The notes: generated by a model from the letters alone, not told the origin. A stretch of 64,000 bases of DNA from Actinomadura rupiterrae (GCF_024172125.1 NZ_JAMZEA010000005.1:620001-684000), one strand, 5' to 3'; counted from the stretch's first letter, positions 17,505-26,204 are shown. Numbers and translations: made by a program.

Positions 17505-17533
17505 GGGCCCCGTGAGGGAGGTCCGGTGCCGCG
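17496..17533. terminator. Bidirectional terminator hairpin
   Basis: CGCGGCACCGG (17496-17506) pairs perfectly with CCGGTGCCGCG (17523-17533) across a 16-nt loop, between two convergent genes. The left arm is formed by the last unit of the 33-bp repeat. Confidence 0.75.
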
Positions 17534-17545
17534 TTCCGCCGGCTA

Positions 17546-18061
17546 CTACAGGGCCGCCAGGACGTCGTTCGCGATGGCCTCGTCGATGCGTCCGTCCGGC
17601 GCGCCGCCGACGCCGATGCCCGCGATCGGGAAGCCCTGGCTGATGACCGGCACGCCGCCGGGCAGCACCAGCGTCCCGGGGAGCTTCTCGATGGTGGCGT
17701 TGCCGACCAGCCTGCTCGTCGGCTGGCCGAACGCCACGGCGGTGTACGCCTTCCGCTTCGCGGACTCGAAGGTCTGCGGGCCCGCCTTGACCGTCTTCTC
17801 CGACAGGCGGATCACGCCGGACCGCTCCATGATGACCATCGTCACGCGCTGGTTGCCATGCCGCAGCGCCGACCTCACCAGTTCCCGGGCGGCCCGCGCG
17901 AGCGCCGAGTTGGACAGCACCTCCTCGGTCACGGTGGTCCGGTGGTGGTCCCGGTGATGTGCGGCGGACGTGCCCGCCGACGCCGGACCGGCGACCGCGA
18001 ACGTCCCTGCGGCGACGACACCCAGCGCTGTGGCGGCGCCGGCGAGGTGCCTGATGGCCAT
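17546..18061 (-). CDS. Secreted haem-binding GlcG/HbpS-family protein
   Basis: 171 aa from ATG 18061. A signal peptide of about 29 residues ends in PASAG; a His-rich AHHRDHHR stretch follows. The GlcG/HbpS domain (about 45-171) has LARAARELVRSALRHGNQRVTMVIMERSG, AKRKAYTAVAFGQPT, PGGVPVISQGFPIAGIGVGGAP and DEAIANDVL. HbpS of Streptomyces reticuli is an exported haem-degrading octamer that controls the sensor kinase SenS. This gene is divergent from a kinase/LuxR pair exactly as hbpS is from senS-senR, so the same role is inferred. Confidence 0.9.
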   Translation of the reverse strand: MAIRHLAGAATALGVVAAGTFAVAGPASAGTSAAHHRDHHRTTVTEEVLSNSALARAARELVRSALRHGNQRVTMVIMERSGVIRLSEKTVKAGPQTFESAKRKAYTAVAFGQPTSRLVGNATIEKLPGTLVLPGGVPVISQGFPIAGIGVGGAPDGRIDEAIANDVLAAL

Positions 18062-18089
18062 GCTTCCCCCTGATGTCTCGATCAGTTGA

Positions 18090-18110
18090 TCACAGAAAGT
18101 ATTCCTGTGA
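18090..18110. promoter_or_regulatory. Inverted repeat in the hbpS-like promoter
   Basis: TCACAG (18090-18095) and CTGTGA (18105-18110) form a 6-9-6 repeat 29 bp upstream of the HbpS-like start; GATCA-GT-TGATC lies beside it at 18080-18091. The local AT content suggests a promoter. Confidence 0.4.
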
Positions 18111-18192
18111 AGCCATAAAGTAACCGCGAGGAATGGTCATCAATGCCCGCAGACGTCCTGGCGCTCCGGCCCCGGCGACGCGGGACGGCGGA

Positions 18193-18210
18193 CGGTACTT
18201 TCGGCCGGTT
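18193..18210. promoter_or_regulatory. Putative response-regulator site upstream of the kinase gene
   Basis: On the minus strand this reads AACCGGCCGAAAGTACCG. Seventeen of its bases are identical to 20109-20125 in front of the ABC exporter. It lies 35 bp upstream of the kinase start. Confidence 0.6.
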
Positions 18211-18244
18211 GCCGCCCCGGCGTCCGGTCCTCGATCATGAGGCC

Positions 18245-19399
18245 ATGCGGGAGGGCACGGGTTCGGCGATCTTCTCGGCCTCCCGGACGCGGCTCGCGCC
18301 GACCGCCGGGCTCGCCGCGCTGTTCCTGGCGGCCACGGCCGTCCAGGCCGCCGCCATCGGGACGAGCTGGGGCGCGTCCTACTGGCCGTTCGACGCCGCC
18401 ATGGCGCTGGCCGTCTGCGCACTGTCCCTGCTCACCCACACATCGCGGGGCTTGTGGGCGGCCGGAGGCACGCTGGCAGTGGCGGCCGTCGCGGTTCTCA
18501 TTGCGCGCGTCCTGCGTCTGCCCGCCGAGCCGAGCCCGGCGATGACGCTCGGCTTGGCCGTCGCGATCGTCCGGGTGGTGCGGACGTTCCCGCCCGTCCC
18601 GGCGGGAGTGGTCGCGGGCGGCGGCCTGGCCGTGGCGCTGGGCGGCGAGATCGCCTCCCGGACGTCGTCGGGCGGCTCGTCGGTGGCCAACATGAACCTC
18701 ATCGGGTGGTTCGTCGCGGTCGTGGCCGGGCTGGCGCTGCGGCGCTCGGCCGCGAGGGCGCAGGCGGCCATGGAGCGGGTGCGGCGGGACGAGCGGCTGG
18801 CGCTCGCGCGGGAGATGCACGACGTCGTGGCGCACCACATCGCGAGCATGCTGATCCAGACGCAGGCCGCCCAGATCGTCGCGCGGCGGCGTCCCGAGGA
18901 CATGCCGCGGACGCTCGCCGGCATCGAGACGGCGGGCGCCGACGCGCTGGCCGCGATGCGCCGCGCCGTCGGCGTGCTCCGCGAAAGCGGGGAGGCCGCG
19001 CCGCTCGCGCCCGGCCCCGAGCGCCTGGACGACCTGGTCGGACGCTTCGGCCGGACGGGCCCGCCGGTCCGGCTGCACATGCCCGAGGACGACCGCGACT
19101 GGCCGCCCGAGGTGGCCGGGACCGTCTACCGGATCGTCCGGGAGGCGCTGACGAACGTCGCCCGGCACGCGCCCGGCGCCCGCTCGGTCGCGGTGACCGT
19201 CCGGCGGGACGGGCCGGAGCTCAACGTCGAGGTCGTGGACGACGCGCCCTCCGCGCGGGCACGCGGACGCGGCGGATACGGCCTGCTCGGCATGCGCGAG
19301 CGCGTCGAGGCGCTCGGCGGGACGCTGGCCGCGGGTCCGGAGGAGCACGGCGGCTGGAGCGTCCGGGCCGTCCTGCCCATGCCGGCGGGCGGGGCATGA
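18245..19399 (+). CDS. NarL-type sensor histidine kinase, SenS-like
   Basis: 384 aa from ATG 18245; the frame is open further upstream, but that part contains the 18193 site. Five to six membrane helices (about 15-170) have short loops. The HisKA_3 box is ERLALAREMHDVVAHHIASM (His is the phosphorylation site), and a HATPase domain follows with REALTNVARHAPGA and GGYGLLGMRERVEALGG. This is the kinase class of SenS. Together with the divergent HbpS-like gene and the overlapping regulator it forms a three-component haem/redox-sensing candidate. Confidence 0.9.
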   Translation: MREGTGSAIFSASRTRLAPTAGLAALFLAATAVQAAAIGTSWGASYWPFDAAMALAVCALSLLTHTSRGLWAAGGTLAVAAVAVLIARVLRLPAEPSPAMTLGLAVAIVRVVRTFPPVPAGVVAGGGLAVALGGEIASRTSSGGSSVANMNLIGWFVAVVAGLALRRSAARAQAAMERVRRDERLALAREMHDVVAHHIASMLIQTQAAQIVARRRPEDMPRTLAGIETAGADALAAMRRAVGVLRESGEAAPLAPGPERLDDLVGRFGRTGPPVRLHMPEDDRDWPPEVAGTVYRIVREALTNVARHAPGARSVAVTVRRDGPELNVEVVDDAPSARARGRGGYGLLGMRERVEALGGTLAAGPEEHGGWSVRAVLPMPAGGA

Positions 19400-20055
19400 C
19401 CATCCGCGTGCTGGTCGCCGACGACCAGGCGATGATCCGCGGCGGGCTGCGGCTCATCCTGGAGGACGAACCGGACATCGAGGTCGTCGCGGAGGCGGCG
19501 GACGGTGTCGAGGCGGTCGAGGCCGCCCGGCGGCTGCGCCCGGATGTGTGCCTCGTCGACATCCGCATGCCCCGCCTGGACGGCATCGAGGTCACCCGCG
19601 CGCTCGCCGGGCCGGATGTGCGGGACCCGCTGCGCGTCGTCGTGGTCACCACCTTCGACCTGGACGAGTACGTGTACGGGGCGCTGCGCGGCGGCGCGGT
19701 CGGGTTCGTCCTCAAGGGCGCCGGGCCCGCGCTGCTCGTCGCGGCCGTCCGCGCCGCGGTCGCCGGGGAGGCGCTGGTGTCGCCGTCGGTGACCGTCCGG
19801 CTGCTGCGGCACCTGGCCGAGGCCGTCCGCCCCGCCCCGGACGGCCCGGACGGCCCGCCGCTGACCGAACGCGAGCTGGAGGTCGTCCGGGCCGTCGCGC
19901 GCGGACGCACCAACCAGGAGGTCGCGGCCGAGCTGTTCATCTCGCTCAGCACGGTCAAGGGGCACATGGCGAGCGTCCAGTCGAAGCTCGGCCTCCGGAA
20001 CCGGGTCGAGATCGTCGCGTGGGCGTGGGAGAACCGCCTCGTCACAGGCGCCTGA
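19396..20055 (+). CDS. LuxR/NarL-type response regulator, SenR-like
   Basis: 219 aa; ATG 19396 overlaps the kinase stop by 4 bp (ATGA), so the two are translationally coupled. The receiver domain has the acidic pair in VLVADDQAMIRGG, the phospho-acceptor Asp in CLVDIRMPRLDG, the Thr switch in VVVVTTFD and the Lys in GFVLKGA. The LuxR HTH is LTERELEVVRAVARGRTNQEVAAELFISLSTVKGHMASV. It probably binds the repeated CCGAAAGTACCGG element in front of the ABC genes and of its own operon. Confidence 0.93.
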   Translation: MTIRVLVADDQAMIRGGLRLILEDEPDIEVVAEAADGVEAVEAARRLRPDVCLVDIRMPRLDGIEVTRALAGPDVRDPLRVVVVTTFDLDEYVYGALRGGAVGFVLKGAGPALLVAAVRAAVAGEALVSPSVTVRLLRHLAEAVRPAPDGPDGPPLTERELEVVRAVARGRTNQEVAAELFISLSTVKGHMASVQSKLGLRNRVEIVAWAWENRLVTGA

Positions 20056-20098
20056 CGCGCTACCCGGCTGGCCGGGCATCCGGCTGGCCCGGTACCCG

Positions 20099-20125
20099 AC
20101 CGAAAGTACCGGCCGAAAGTACCGG
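20099..20125 (+). promoter_or_regulatory. Two direct repeats of CCGAAAGTACCGG before the ABC operon
   Basis: CCGAAAGTACCGG occurs twice head-to-tail (20100-20112 and 20113-20125), about 67 bp before the ABC ATPase start. The junction of the two copies repeats, in opposite orientation, the element at 18193-18210. A tandem 13-bp site suits a dimeric LuxR-type regulator. Confidence 0.65.
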
Positions 20126-20191
20126 GTGGACGGCGGGTGAGCGTGCTTTGGGCCGATGGCCGGAGGCGCGGTTCCGGAAAGCATCGGAGGC

Positions 20192-21118
20192 ATGCCTCAC
20201 GAAGATCTCCGTCCCCCCGTGCTGCAGGCCGAGGGGCTCACCAAACGCTACGGGCGCCGCCGCCGGGCCGCGCTGGACGCCGTCGACCTGACCGTCCCGG
20301 CCGACCGGATCATCGGACTGGTCGGGCCGAACGGCGCGGGCAAGTCCACGCTGCTGCACATGGCGTGCGGCCTGATCGAGCCGACGTCCGGGAGCCTGCG
20401 CGTGCTCGGTTCGCGTCCGGCGGCGGACGCCGCGCATGTCGCGCGCGTCGGCTTCATGGCGCAGGACGCGCCGGTGTACCGCTCCTTCACCGTGGGCGAG
20501 CACCTGCGGCTGGGCGCGAAGCTGAACCCGCGCTGGGACATGGCGTTCGCCGAGCGGCGCGTCCGCGAGGCCGGGCTGGACATGGGTCAGAAGGCGGGCG
20601 GGCTGTCCGGCGGCCAGCGCGCGCAGCTCGCGCTGACGGTCGCCGCGGCCAAGCGCCCCGACCTGCTCATCTTCGACGAGCCCGCCGCCGCGCTGGACCC
20701 GCTCGCCCGGCAGGCCTTCCTGCACAGCCTGCTGCGGTTCGTCGCCGAGCTGGACGCGAGCGCCGTGCTGTCCTCGCACCTGCTGGAGGACGTCCAGCGC
20801 GTCTGCGACCACATCATCGTGCTCAGCGACGCGCGCGTGCAGGTCGCGGGCGACGTCCGGGACCTGCTGGCCCGGCACCGCAAGATGACCGGACCGCCCG
20901 GACGGCCGCCCGAGCCGCCGCCCGGCGTCGAGGTGATCGGCGTGGCGCGGGACGACCACGGCAGCCGCACGGTGGTCCGCATCGGCGCCGCCCCCGTGCA
21001 GAGCGTCGAGCCCGGCGGTCCGGGGTTGGAGGCGGTCTCGCTCGAAGAGCTCGTCCTCGCCTACATGGCGCGGGCCGAAATGCCGCGTTCCGGTGCATTC
21101 CAGGAGGTCTCCCGATGA
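20192..21118 (+). CDS. ABC transporter ATP-binding protein
   Basis: 308 aa from ATG 20192 (MPHEDLRPPVLQAEGLTKRYG). GGAGG lies only 1 nt before this ATG, so ATG 20156 remains possible. Walker A is GPNGAGKST, the signature LSGGQRAQLAL, Walker B LLIFDEP and the switch His is in SSHLLEDV. The C-terminal 60 residues after position 230 are Pro-rich. This is the ATPase type of DrrA/CcmA-like exporters. The permease follows with overlapping codons. Probably regulated by the SenR-like protein. Confidence 0.92.
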   Translation: MPHEDLRPPVLQAEGLTKRYGRRRRAALDAVDLTVPADRIIGLVGPNGAGKSTLLHMACGLIEPTSGSLRVLGSRPAADAAHVARVGFMAQDAPVYRSFTVGEHLRLGAKLNPRWDMAFAERRVREAGLDMGQKAGGLSGGQRAQLALTVAAAKRPDLLIFDEPAAALDPLARQAFLHSLLRFVAELDASAVLSSHLLEDVQRVCDHIIVLSDARVQVAGDVRDLLARHRKMTGPPGRPPEPPPGVEVIGVARDDHGSRTVVRIGAAPVQSVEPGGPGLEAVSLEELVLAYMARAEMPRSGAFQEVSR

Positions 21119-22140
21119 TGTGGCTGAGCTGGCGGCAGTTCCGCCTCCAGGCGCTCGTCGCCGCCGTCGTGCTCGTCCTGGCCGGGGCGTGGCTGCTCTA
21201 CTTCGGCAACGGCATCCGCGACGCGTACTCCACCGCGCAGGGGCACTGCTCGGCCCGGGGAGGCTGCGCGGGGCCGCTGGCCGAGTTCCAGGCCACCTAC
21301 CGCGAGGACATGCTGTTCATCGCCGCCGGGCTCGGCCTCGGACTCGCGCTCCTCGGCGCGTTCTGGGGCGCGCCGCTCGTCGCGCGCGAGCTGGAGGCGG
21401 GCACGCACCGGCTGGTGTGGAACCAGAGCGTCACGCGCCGCCGCTGGCTCGGCGTCCGGCTCCTGGTCACCGCCCTGGCCGCGATGGCGGCGGCGGGGAT
21501 CGTCAGCGCCCTGCTGACCTGGGCCGCGCGTCCGGTGGACCAGGTGGCCGCGAACCGGTTCGACACGATCCTCTTCGGCACCCGCGACATCGCGCCCATG
21601 GGCTACGCGCTGTTCGCCGTCACCCTCGGCACGGTCATCGGCCTGCTCATCCGCCGGACGCTGCCCGCGATCGCCGTGACGCTCGCCGCGTTCATCGCCG
21701 TCCAGTTCCTCGTCCCGAACGTGGTGCGGCCGCACCTCATGCCGTCCAGGACGGAGACCGTGGCGATGCCCGCCGACGCGATCAACCGGGCGAAGTCGCT
21801 CGGCAGCATCGGCGGCGGCGCGGTCGTCGGCGGCATCACCCTGCCGGACCAGCGCGGCGCGTGGATCAGCGGCGTCAGCCCGCTGCTGAGGTCCGACGGC
21901 CGCCCGCTGAGCGGCGGCCAGTTCAACAAGTGCGTCAACTCCCCGCCCCGGACGGGCGCGGGCGGCACGTTCGGCGACACCGCCGTCTGCCTCGGACGGC
22001 TCGACCTGCACATCCGGGTCACCTACCAGCCGGGCGGCCGCTTCTGGACGTTCCAGATCCTGGAGACCGTCGTCTACGTGCTGCTCAGTGCTCTCCTGGC
22101 GGCTTTCGGGCTGTGGCGCGTGCGTCACCGCGTGAGCTGA
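21115..22140 (+). CDS. ABC-2-type transporter permease
   Basis: 341 aa; ATG 21115 overlaps the ATPase stop, with AGGAGG at 21102-21107. About six membrane helices, with the LVARELEAGTHRLVWNQSVTRRRWLGVRL block characteristic of actinobacterial ABC-2 permeases paired with DrrA-type ATPases. A long extracellular loop (about 205-310) has Cys-containing FNKCVNS and AVCLGRLD. The cargo is unknown; given the haem-sensor context, export of a toxic haem product or an oxidant-response compound is a guess. The last 56 bp overlap the convergent kinase gene. Confidence 0.9.
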   Translation: MMWLSWRQFRLQALVAAVVLVLAGAWLLYFGNGIRDAYSTAQGHCSARGGCAGPLAEFQATYREDMLFIAAGLGLGLALLGAFWGAPLVARELEAGTHRLVWNQSVTRRRWLGVRLLVTALAAMAAAGIVSALLTWAARPVDQVAANRFDTILFGTRDIAPMGYALFAVTLGTVIGLLIRRTLPAIAVTLAAFIAVQFLVPNVVRPHLMPSRTETVAMPADAINRAKSLGSIGGGAVVGGITLPDQRGAWISGVSPLLRSDGRPLSGGQFNKCVNSPPRTGAGGTFGDTAVCLGRLDLHIRVTYQPGGRFWTFQILETVVYVLLSALLAAFGLWRVRHRVS

Positions 22141-24157
22141 GCCCCTCCTGGATGGCCCGGGCGAGCTCGGCCTGGCCGGTGTAGTGGGCGACGTTCCGGT
22201 TGATCCGCGTCGAGGCGCCGCCGTCGTCCGTCCAGGTGGCGATGATCTCGCCGCGCGCGAGGACCTCCTCGCCGTCCGGGCCGTCCGACGGCGCGACCGC
22301 GTGGACCCGGGCCGCCAGCCGGACGCTGTCCAGCCGTCCCGGCTCCACGTGCACGAGCACGTGGAAGTCGCGGCTCTCCGCGCCCCAGTCGCCAAGCGGA
22401 TAGTCGACCACCCGCGGCCCGGCGGGGCGACCTGCCTCCGCGGCCGGGACGGCTGGGCCGCCCGCGCCTGGCTCGGCGGGACGGCCTGCCGGGGTCAGGT
22501 CGTGCACCGACGGCGCGACCTGCTTGACGAACTCGACCTCGGCGTTCTGCGGCATGGCCAGCCGGAGCCGCACGCCGGGCCGGGCCTTCCCGCGCACGCG
22601 GCGGACGATCTCACCGAGGTCGTCCGCCAAGCCGTTCCGCGCGGAGACGACGATGTCGATGCCGCCTTGCAGCGGTTCGGCGAGGGCGCGCATCTGGCGC
22701 ACCTCCCAGTCGGTGCCGACGCCCCGGATGTCGAAGGAGAACGCGCCGCTCGCGGCCTCGGCCGCCGCGCGCAGCTCGTCCGGGCCGTCCAGGTCGCCGC
22801 GCATGTCCGTGACCAGCACGACGTGCCGGACCGGGGCGGGCCGGACGGCCGGGAGGCTCGCCGCGAACCGCAGCCACAGCCCGAACGCCGCGTGCGGCGC
22901 CGGCCGCAGCAGCCGGAGCGCGCGGCGCGCCTCCGCCTTGGCCGCCGGGGTCGCCGCGACGATCCGGGACGTGCGCGGGTACACCATGTCGATGGTCTGC
23001 GACCCCTCGATCACCGCGAAGCCGTCGTCCTCGCCGAGCAGGTCCACGGCGTCCGCGACGGCCTCGCGGACGGCCTCCGCCTCGTCGTCCGGGAGGTCCC
23101 GCGAGCAGCCGACGACGAACACCACCGAAACCGGCAGGCCGCGGGCCTGCTCCGGCGCGCAGGCGAGCGTGACGATCGCGTGCACGTCCCGGCCGTCCGG
23201 CGGGAGGTACTCGTTCTGCATGACCTCCAGGTCCCACCGGGCGTCCGGGAGGGACGCGGCGACCGGCGGCGCCGGGGCCTCGATCCCGACCGCGCGGCCG
23301 TCGGCGATCGCGCGGAGCTGCTCGGCGACGGTGGCGGCGTCCGCCGGGCGGTCGCGGCGGTCCTTGGCCAGCAGCGCCAGGACGAGCCGGTCCAGATCGG
23401 GCGGCACGCCGTCCCGGAGCGTCCCGGGCGCGGGCGGCGCCGCGGTCAGCTGCCGGTGGATGACCTCCGCCTGGTGGTCGCCCCGGAACGGCGGCCCGCC
23501 GGTGAGCATCGCGAACAGGACGCAGCCGAGCGCGTAGAGGTCGGTCCGCCCGTCCACGGGCGAGCCCTCGCACTGCTCGGGGGCCATGTAGGCCGGGGTG
23601 CCGGCCATCGTGCTCGGCGCGGCGGCGTCGGCGTCCCGCACCAGCCGGGCCAGCCCGAAGTCGCAGATCTTGACCCGGTCCCCGGGCAGGACCATGAGGT
23701 TGCCGGGCTTGACGTCCCGGTGCACGATGTCGCGCTCGTGGGCGGCGGCCAGCGCGTCCGCCACCTGCCCGGCCAGGTGCAGCGCCCGCTCCACCGACAG
23801 CCCGCCCGGCGACTCCCGCAGCAGGGCCTGGAGGTCGCGGCCGTCGAGCAGCTCCATGACGTAGAACAGGACGCCGTCGTCCGCGCCCGCGTCGTGCGCG
23901 ACGGTGATCCCGGGATGCTGCAGCCCGCCGACCGTCCGGCTCTCCAGCTGGAACCGCTCGACCAGCCAGCGGTCGGTGTCCGGGCCCACGAACAGCACCT
24001 TCACCGCGACGGACCGTCCGAGCAGCGTGTCGGTGGCCCGCCACACCTCGCCCATTCCGCCGCGTCCCAGCACTTCCCGCAACCGGTACCGTCCGGCAAG
24101 AAGTCCGCTTCGCAGGTGAACCTCCCAGCCACGCGAGATCGCCGACCCGGCCCCCAT
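22085..24157 (-). CDS. PknB-type Ser/Thr protein kinase fused to a VWA-like domain
   Basis: 690 aa from ATG 24157. The kinase domain (about 18-275) has the Gly loop LGRGGMGEVW, VAVKVL, HRDVKPGNLM, KICDFGLARL and MAPEQC. It is followed by about 50 linker residues and a VWA-like region (about 330-540) opening with LPVSVVFVVGCSRD. The MIDAS motif there is degenerate (G-C-S-R-D instead of D-x-S-x-S). A further C-terminal domain (about 575-690) is beta-rich. No membrane helix, unlike PknB. A GGGAGG followed by in-frame CTG at 24115 is an alternative start. Its start is 9 bp from the divergent hydrolase start. Confidence 0.88.
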   Translation of the reverse strand: MGAGSAISRGWEVHLRSGLLAGRYRLREVLGRGGMGEVWRATDTLLGRSVAVKVLFVGPDTDRWLVERFQLESRTVGGLQHPGITVAHDAGADDGVLFYVMELLDGRDLQALLRESPGGLSVERALHLAGQVADALAAAHERDIVHRDVKPGNLMVLPGDRVKICDFGLARLVRDADAAAPSTMAGTPAYMAPEQCEGSPVDGRTDLYALGCVLFAMLTGGPPFRGDHQAEVIHRQLTAAPPAPGTLRDGVPPDLDRLVLALLAKDRRDRPADAATVAEQLRAIADGRAVGIEAPAPPVAASLPDARWDLEVMQNEYLPPDGRDVHAIVTLACAPEQARGLPVSVVFVVGCSRDLPDDEAEAVREAVADAVDLLGEDDGFAVIEGSQTIDMVYPRTSRIVAATPAAKAEARRALRLLRPAPHAAFGLWLRFAASLPAVRPAPVRHVVLVTDMRGDLDGPDELRAAAEAASGAFSFDIRGVGTDWEVRQMRALAEPLQGGIDIVVSARNGLADDLGEIVRRVRGKARPGVRLRLAMPQNAEVEFVKQVAPSVHDLTPAGRPAEPGAGGPAVPAAEAGRPAGPRVVDYPLGDWGAESRDFHVLVHVEPGRLDSVRLAARVHAVAPSDGPDGEEVLARGEIIATWTDDGGASTRINRNVAHYTGQAELARAIQEGLSSRGDARATARKPPGEH

Positions 24158-24166
24158 ACTGGCACG

Positions 24167-25024
24167 ATGCGCCGCACGGACCCAGTGGACGGATTCCGGC
24201 TCGCCTACGACCGCTCGGGCGCCGGTCCCCCGGTCCTGCTGCTGCACGGATGGCCAGGCGACCGGGACGACCACGCCGGCGTCTCTGCGCTGCTGTCCCG
24301 CGAGGCGGACGTCGTCGTCCCCGACCTGCGCGGCTTCGGCGACTCCGACACACACGCGGACGGCGCCTACAGCGCCGACGCCTACGGCGCTGACGCCCAG
24401 GCCCGCAGCATCATCGGCCTGATCGAGGAACTGGGCCTGGCTCCCCCGGTCATCGGCGGCTACGACATCGGCAGCCGCATCGCCCAGACCGTGGCCCGCG
24501 TCCGGCCCGACCTCGTCCGGGCCCTGGTCGTCTCGCCGCCGCTCCCCGGCATCGGCGACCGCGTCCTGACCGCCCAGGACGAGTTCTGGTACCAGGCGTT
24601 CCACCAGCTCGACCTGCCCGAAAACCTCATCGACGGCCGTCCCGACGCCGTCCGCACCTACCTGTCCCACTTCTGGTCCCACTGGTCCGGCCCCGACTTC
24701 GACCTGCCCGCCGACCGCCTCGACCACCTGGTCGCGGCCTACGCCGCCCCAGGCGCCTTCACCGCCTCGATCGGCTGGTACCGCGCGGGCGCAGGAGCCG
24801 TGGCAAGCTCCCTCGCCGAACAGCCGCCCGCCCCAGCCGACCGCATCCGAACCCCGACAACCGTCCTCTGGCCAGACCACGACCCCTTGTTCCCCATCAC
24901 CTGGTCCGACCGCCTGGACGCCTTCTTCAGCGACGTCCAGCTGAGCCACCTGCAAGGCACCGGCCACTTCACCCCGGTAGAACGCCCCGACGCCGCGATA
25001 GCCGGCCACCTCAATCGGAAGTAG
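24167..25024 (+). CDS. Alpha/beta hydrolase, epoxide-hydrolase-like
   Basis: 285 aa from ATG 24167. LLLHGWPGD gives the oxyanion HGxP motif, and DLRGFGDSD follows. At the nucleophile elbow VIGGYDIGSRIAQ has Asp in the nucleophile position (G-x-D-x-G), as in epoxide hydrolases and haloalkane dehalogenases rather than Ser esterases. GTGHFTPVERPD carries the catalytic His. The acid in WPDHDPLF and the cap-domain Tyr are plausible. The start lies immediately beside the divergent kinase gene, so the two promoters must overlap the coding sequences. Confidence 0.88.
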   Translation: MRRTDPVDGFRLAYDRSGAGPPVLLLHGWPGDRDDHAGVSALLSREADVVVPDLRGFGDSDTHADGAYSADAYGADAQARSIIGLIEELGLAPPVIGGYDIGSRIAQTVARVRPDLVRALVVSPPLPGIGDRVLTAQDEFWYQAFHQLDLPENLIDGRPDAVRTYLSHFWSHWSGPDFDLPADRLDHLVAAYAAPGAFTASIGWYRAGAGAVASSLAEQPPAPADRIRTPTTVLWPDHDPLFPITWSDRLDAFFSDVQLSHLQGTGHFTPVERPDAAIAGHLNRK

Positions 25025-25109
25025 AGGACGCGTCCTGTCCTCTACTTCCGGCATGGTGTGCGTGTGCCGTTCGGGGCCGCGTCGGCGCGGCTCATCTTGG
25101 AGGAGTGCG

Positions 25110-26204
25110 TTGACCGTTCTTGACAGCCGTTCCCTCAACCGGGCCACGCTCGCCCGCCAACTTCTACTCGAACGGGCCGATACCTCGGTCGTCGGGGCTG
25201 TGGGGCACTTGTGCGGGGTGCAGGCGCAGGAGCCCCAGGAGCCGTTCGTCGGGCTGTGGTCCCGGGTGGCGGGCTTCAAGGCACGCCAGTTGGACGAGGC
25301 GCTCAGCGGTCGCGAGGTGGTTCGCACCCATCTGATGCGGCGGACCGTCCACCTGGTCACGGCGGCGGACGCGCTCGCCTGGCGCGCGCGGCATGACGGC
25401 ATGCTCCGGCAGAAGGTCCTGACCACTTACCGGAACGAGCTGGCCGGAATCGATGTCGAGGAGGTCGCCGCCGCCGGACGTGCGGTCATGGCCGATGGGC
25501 AACCGCGCACTATGAGCGAGCTGGTCCGGGCCGTCCAGGATCGGTGGCCTGAGCCGCCTACGCGGGCGCTGGGTGAATTGCTGGTCGCGGCGCTTATCCC
25601 TATGATCCAGCTTCCTCCGCGCGGGCTCTGGCAGCAGAGTGCGGGAGTGCGCAATCTGCCGTTGGAGACCTGGCTGGGACGCGAGGTTCCTTCGCTGCCG
25701 ACTGATGACGGCGACTCGGTCGGGCAGCAATTGCTAAGGCGTTATCTCGCCGCCTACGGTCCGGCCACCGGCTCGGACTTTCGCGCCTGGTGCGGGCTCA
25801 CCGGGCTTCCCGCGGCCGTCAAGGCCGTCCGGGACGAGCTTGTGGTCTTCCGCGACGAGCGGGGGCGCGAACTCCTCGACCTGCCCGACGCGCCGCGTCC
25901 CGATGCCGGCGCTCCGGCGCCCGTGCGGTTCCTGCCGGCCTTCGACAACGCCGTCCTCGGCTACCAGGACCGCAGCCGCATCATCGACGCCGACCACCAG
26001 GGGCTGTCCGTCAAGGGCCACCGGATGGTGCTGGTCGACGGACGCGTCACCGCCACCTGGACGGCGCGCGACCGTGTCCTCCGCATCGGCCTTCTGCGGG
26101 CACTGACCGTCCCGGAAGAGGAGGCCGTCCGCGCCGAGGCGCACGAGCTGGCCGCCTTCCTGGACCAGGACATCACGGACGTCCGGCTCGACGCCGAAGC
26201 CTGA
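25110..26204 (+). CDS. Winged-helix DNA-binding protein of the AlkZ (HTH_42) family
   Basis: 364 aa; TTG 25110 is preceded by GGAGGAG (25099-25105), which decides the start. LNRATLARQLLLERA, VGHLCGVQAQEPQEPFVGLWSR, HLMRRTVHLVTAADALAWR and FLPAFDNAVLGYQDRSR are family blocks; the QAQ stretch corresponds to the QxQ-type catalytic motif of AlkZ. AlkZ proteins are DNA glycosylases that unhook interstrand crosslinks and often guard producers of alkylating antibiotics. Most chromosomal homologues have unknown targets. Not obviously in an operon. Confidence 0.85.
   Translation: MTVLDSRSLNRATLARQLLLERADTSVVGAVGHLCGVQAQEPQEPFVGLWSRVAGFKARQLDEALSGREVVRTHLMRRTVHLVTAADALAWRARHDGMLRQKVLTTYRNELAGIDVEEVAAAGRAVMADGQPRTMSELVRAVQDRWPEPPTRALGELLVAALIPMIQLPPRGLWQQSAGVRNLPLETWLGREVPSLPTDDGDSVGQQLLRRYLAAYGPATGSDFRAWCGLTGLPAAVKAVRDELVVFRDERGRELLDLPDAPRPDAGAPAPVRFLPAFDNAVLGYQDRSRIIDADHQGLSVKGHRMVLVDGRVTATWTARDRVLRIGLLRALTVPEEEAVRAEAHELAAFLDQDITDVRLDAEA

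Noticed and set aside
22184..24166. Long plus-strand frame leading into the epoxide-hydrolase-like gene
   Set aside because: It is antisense to the Ser/Thr kinase and gives low-complexity Arg/Gly sequence; the hydrolase family start is at ATG 24167.
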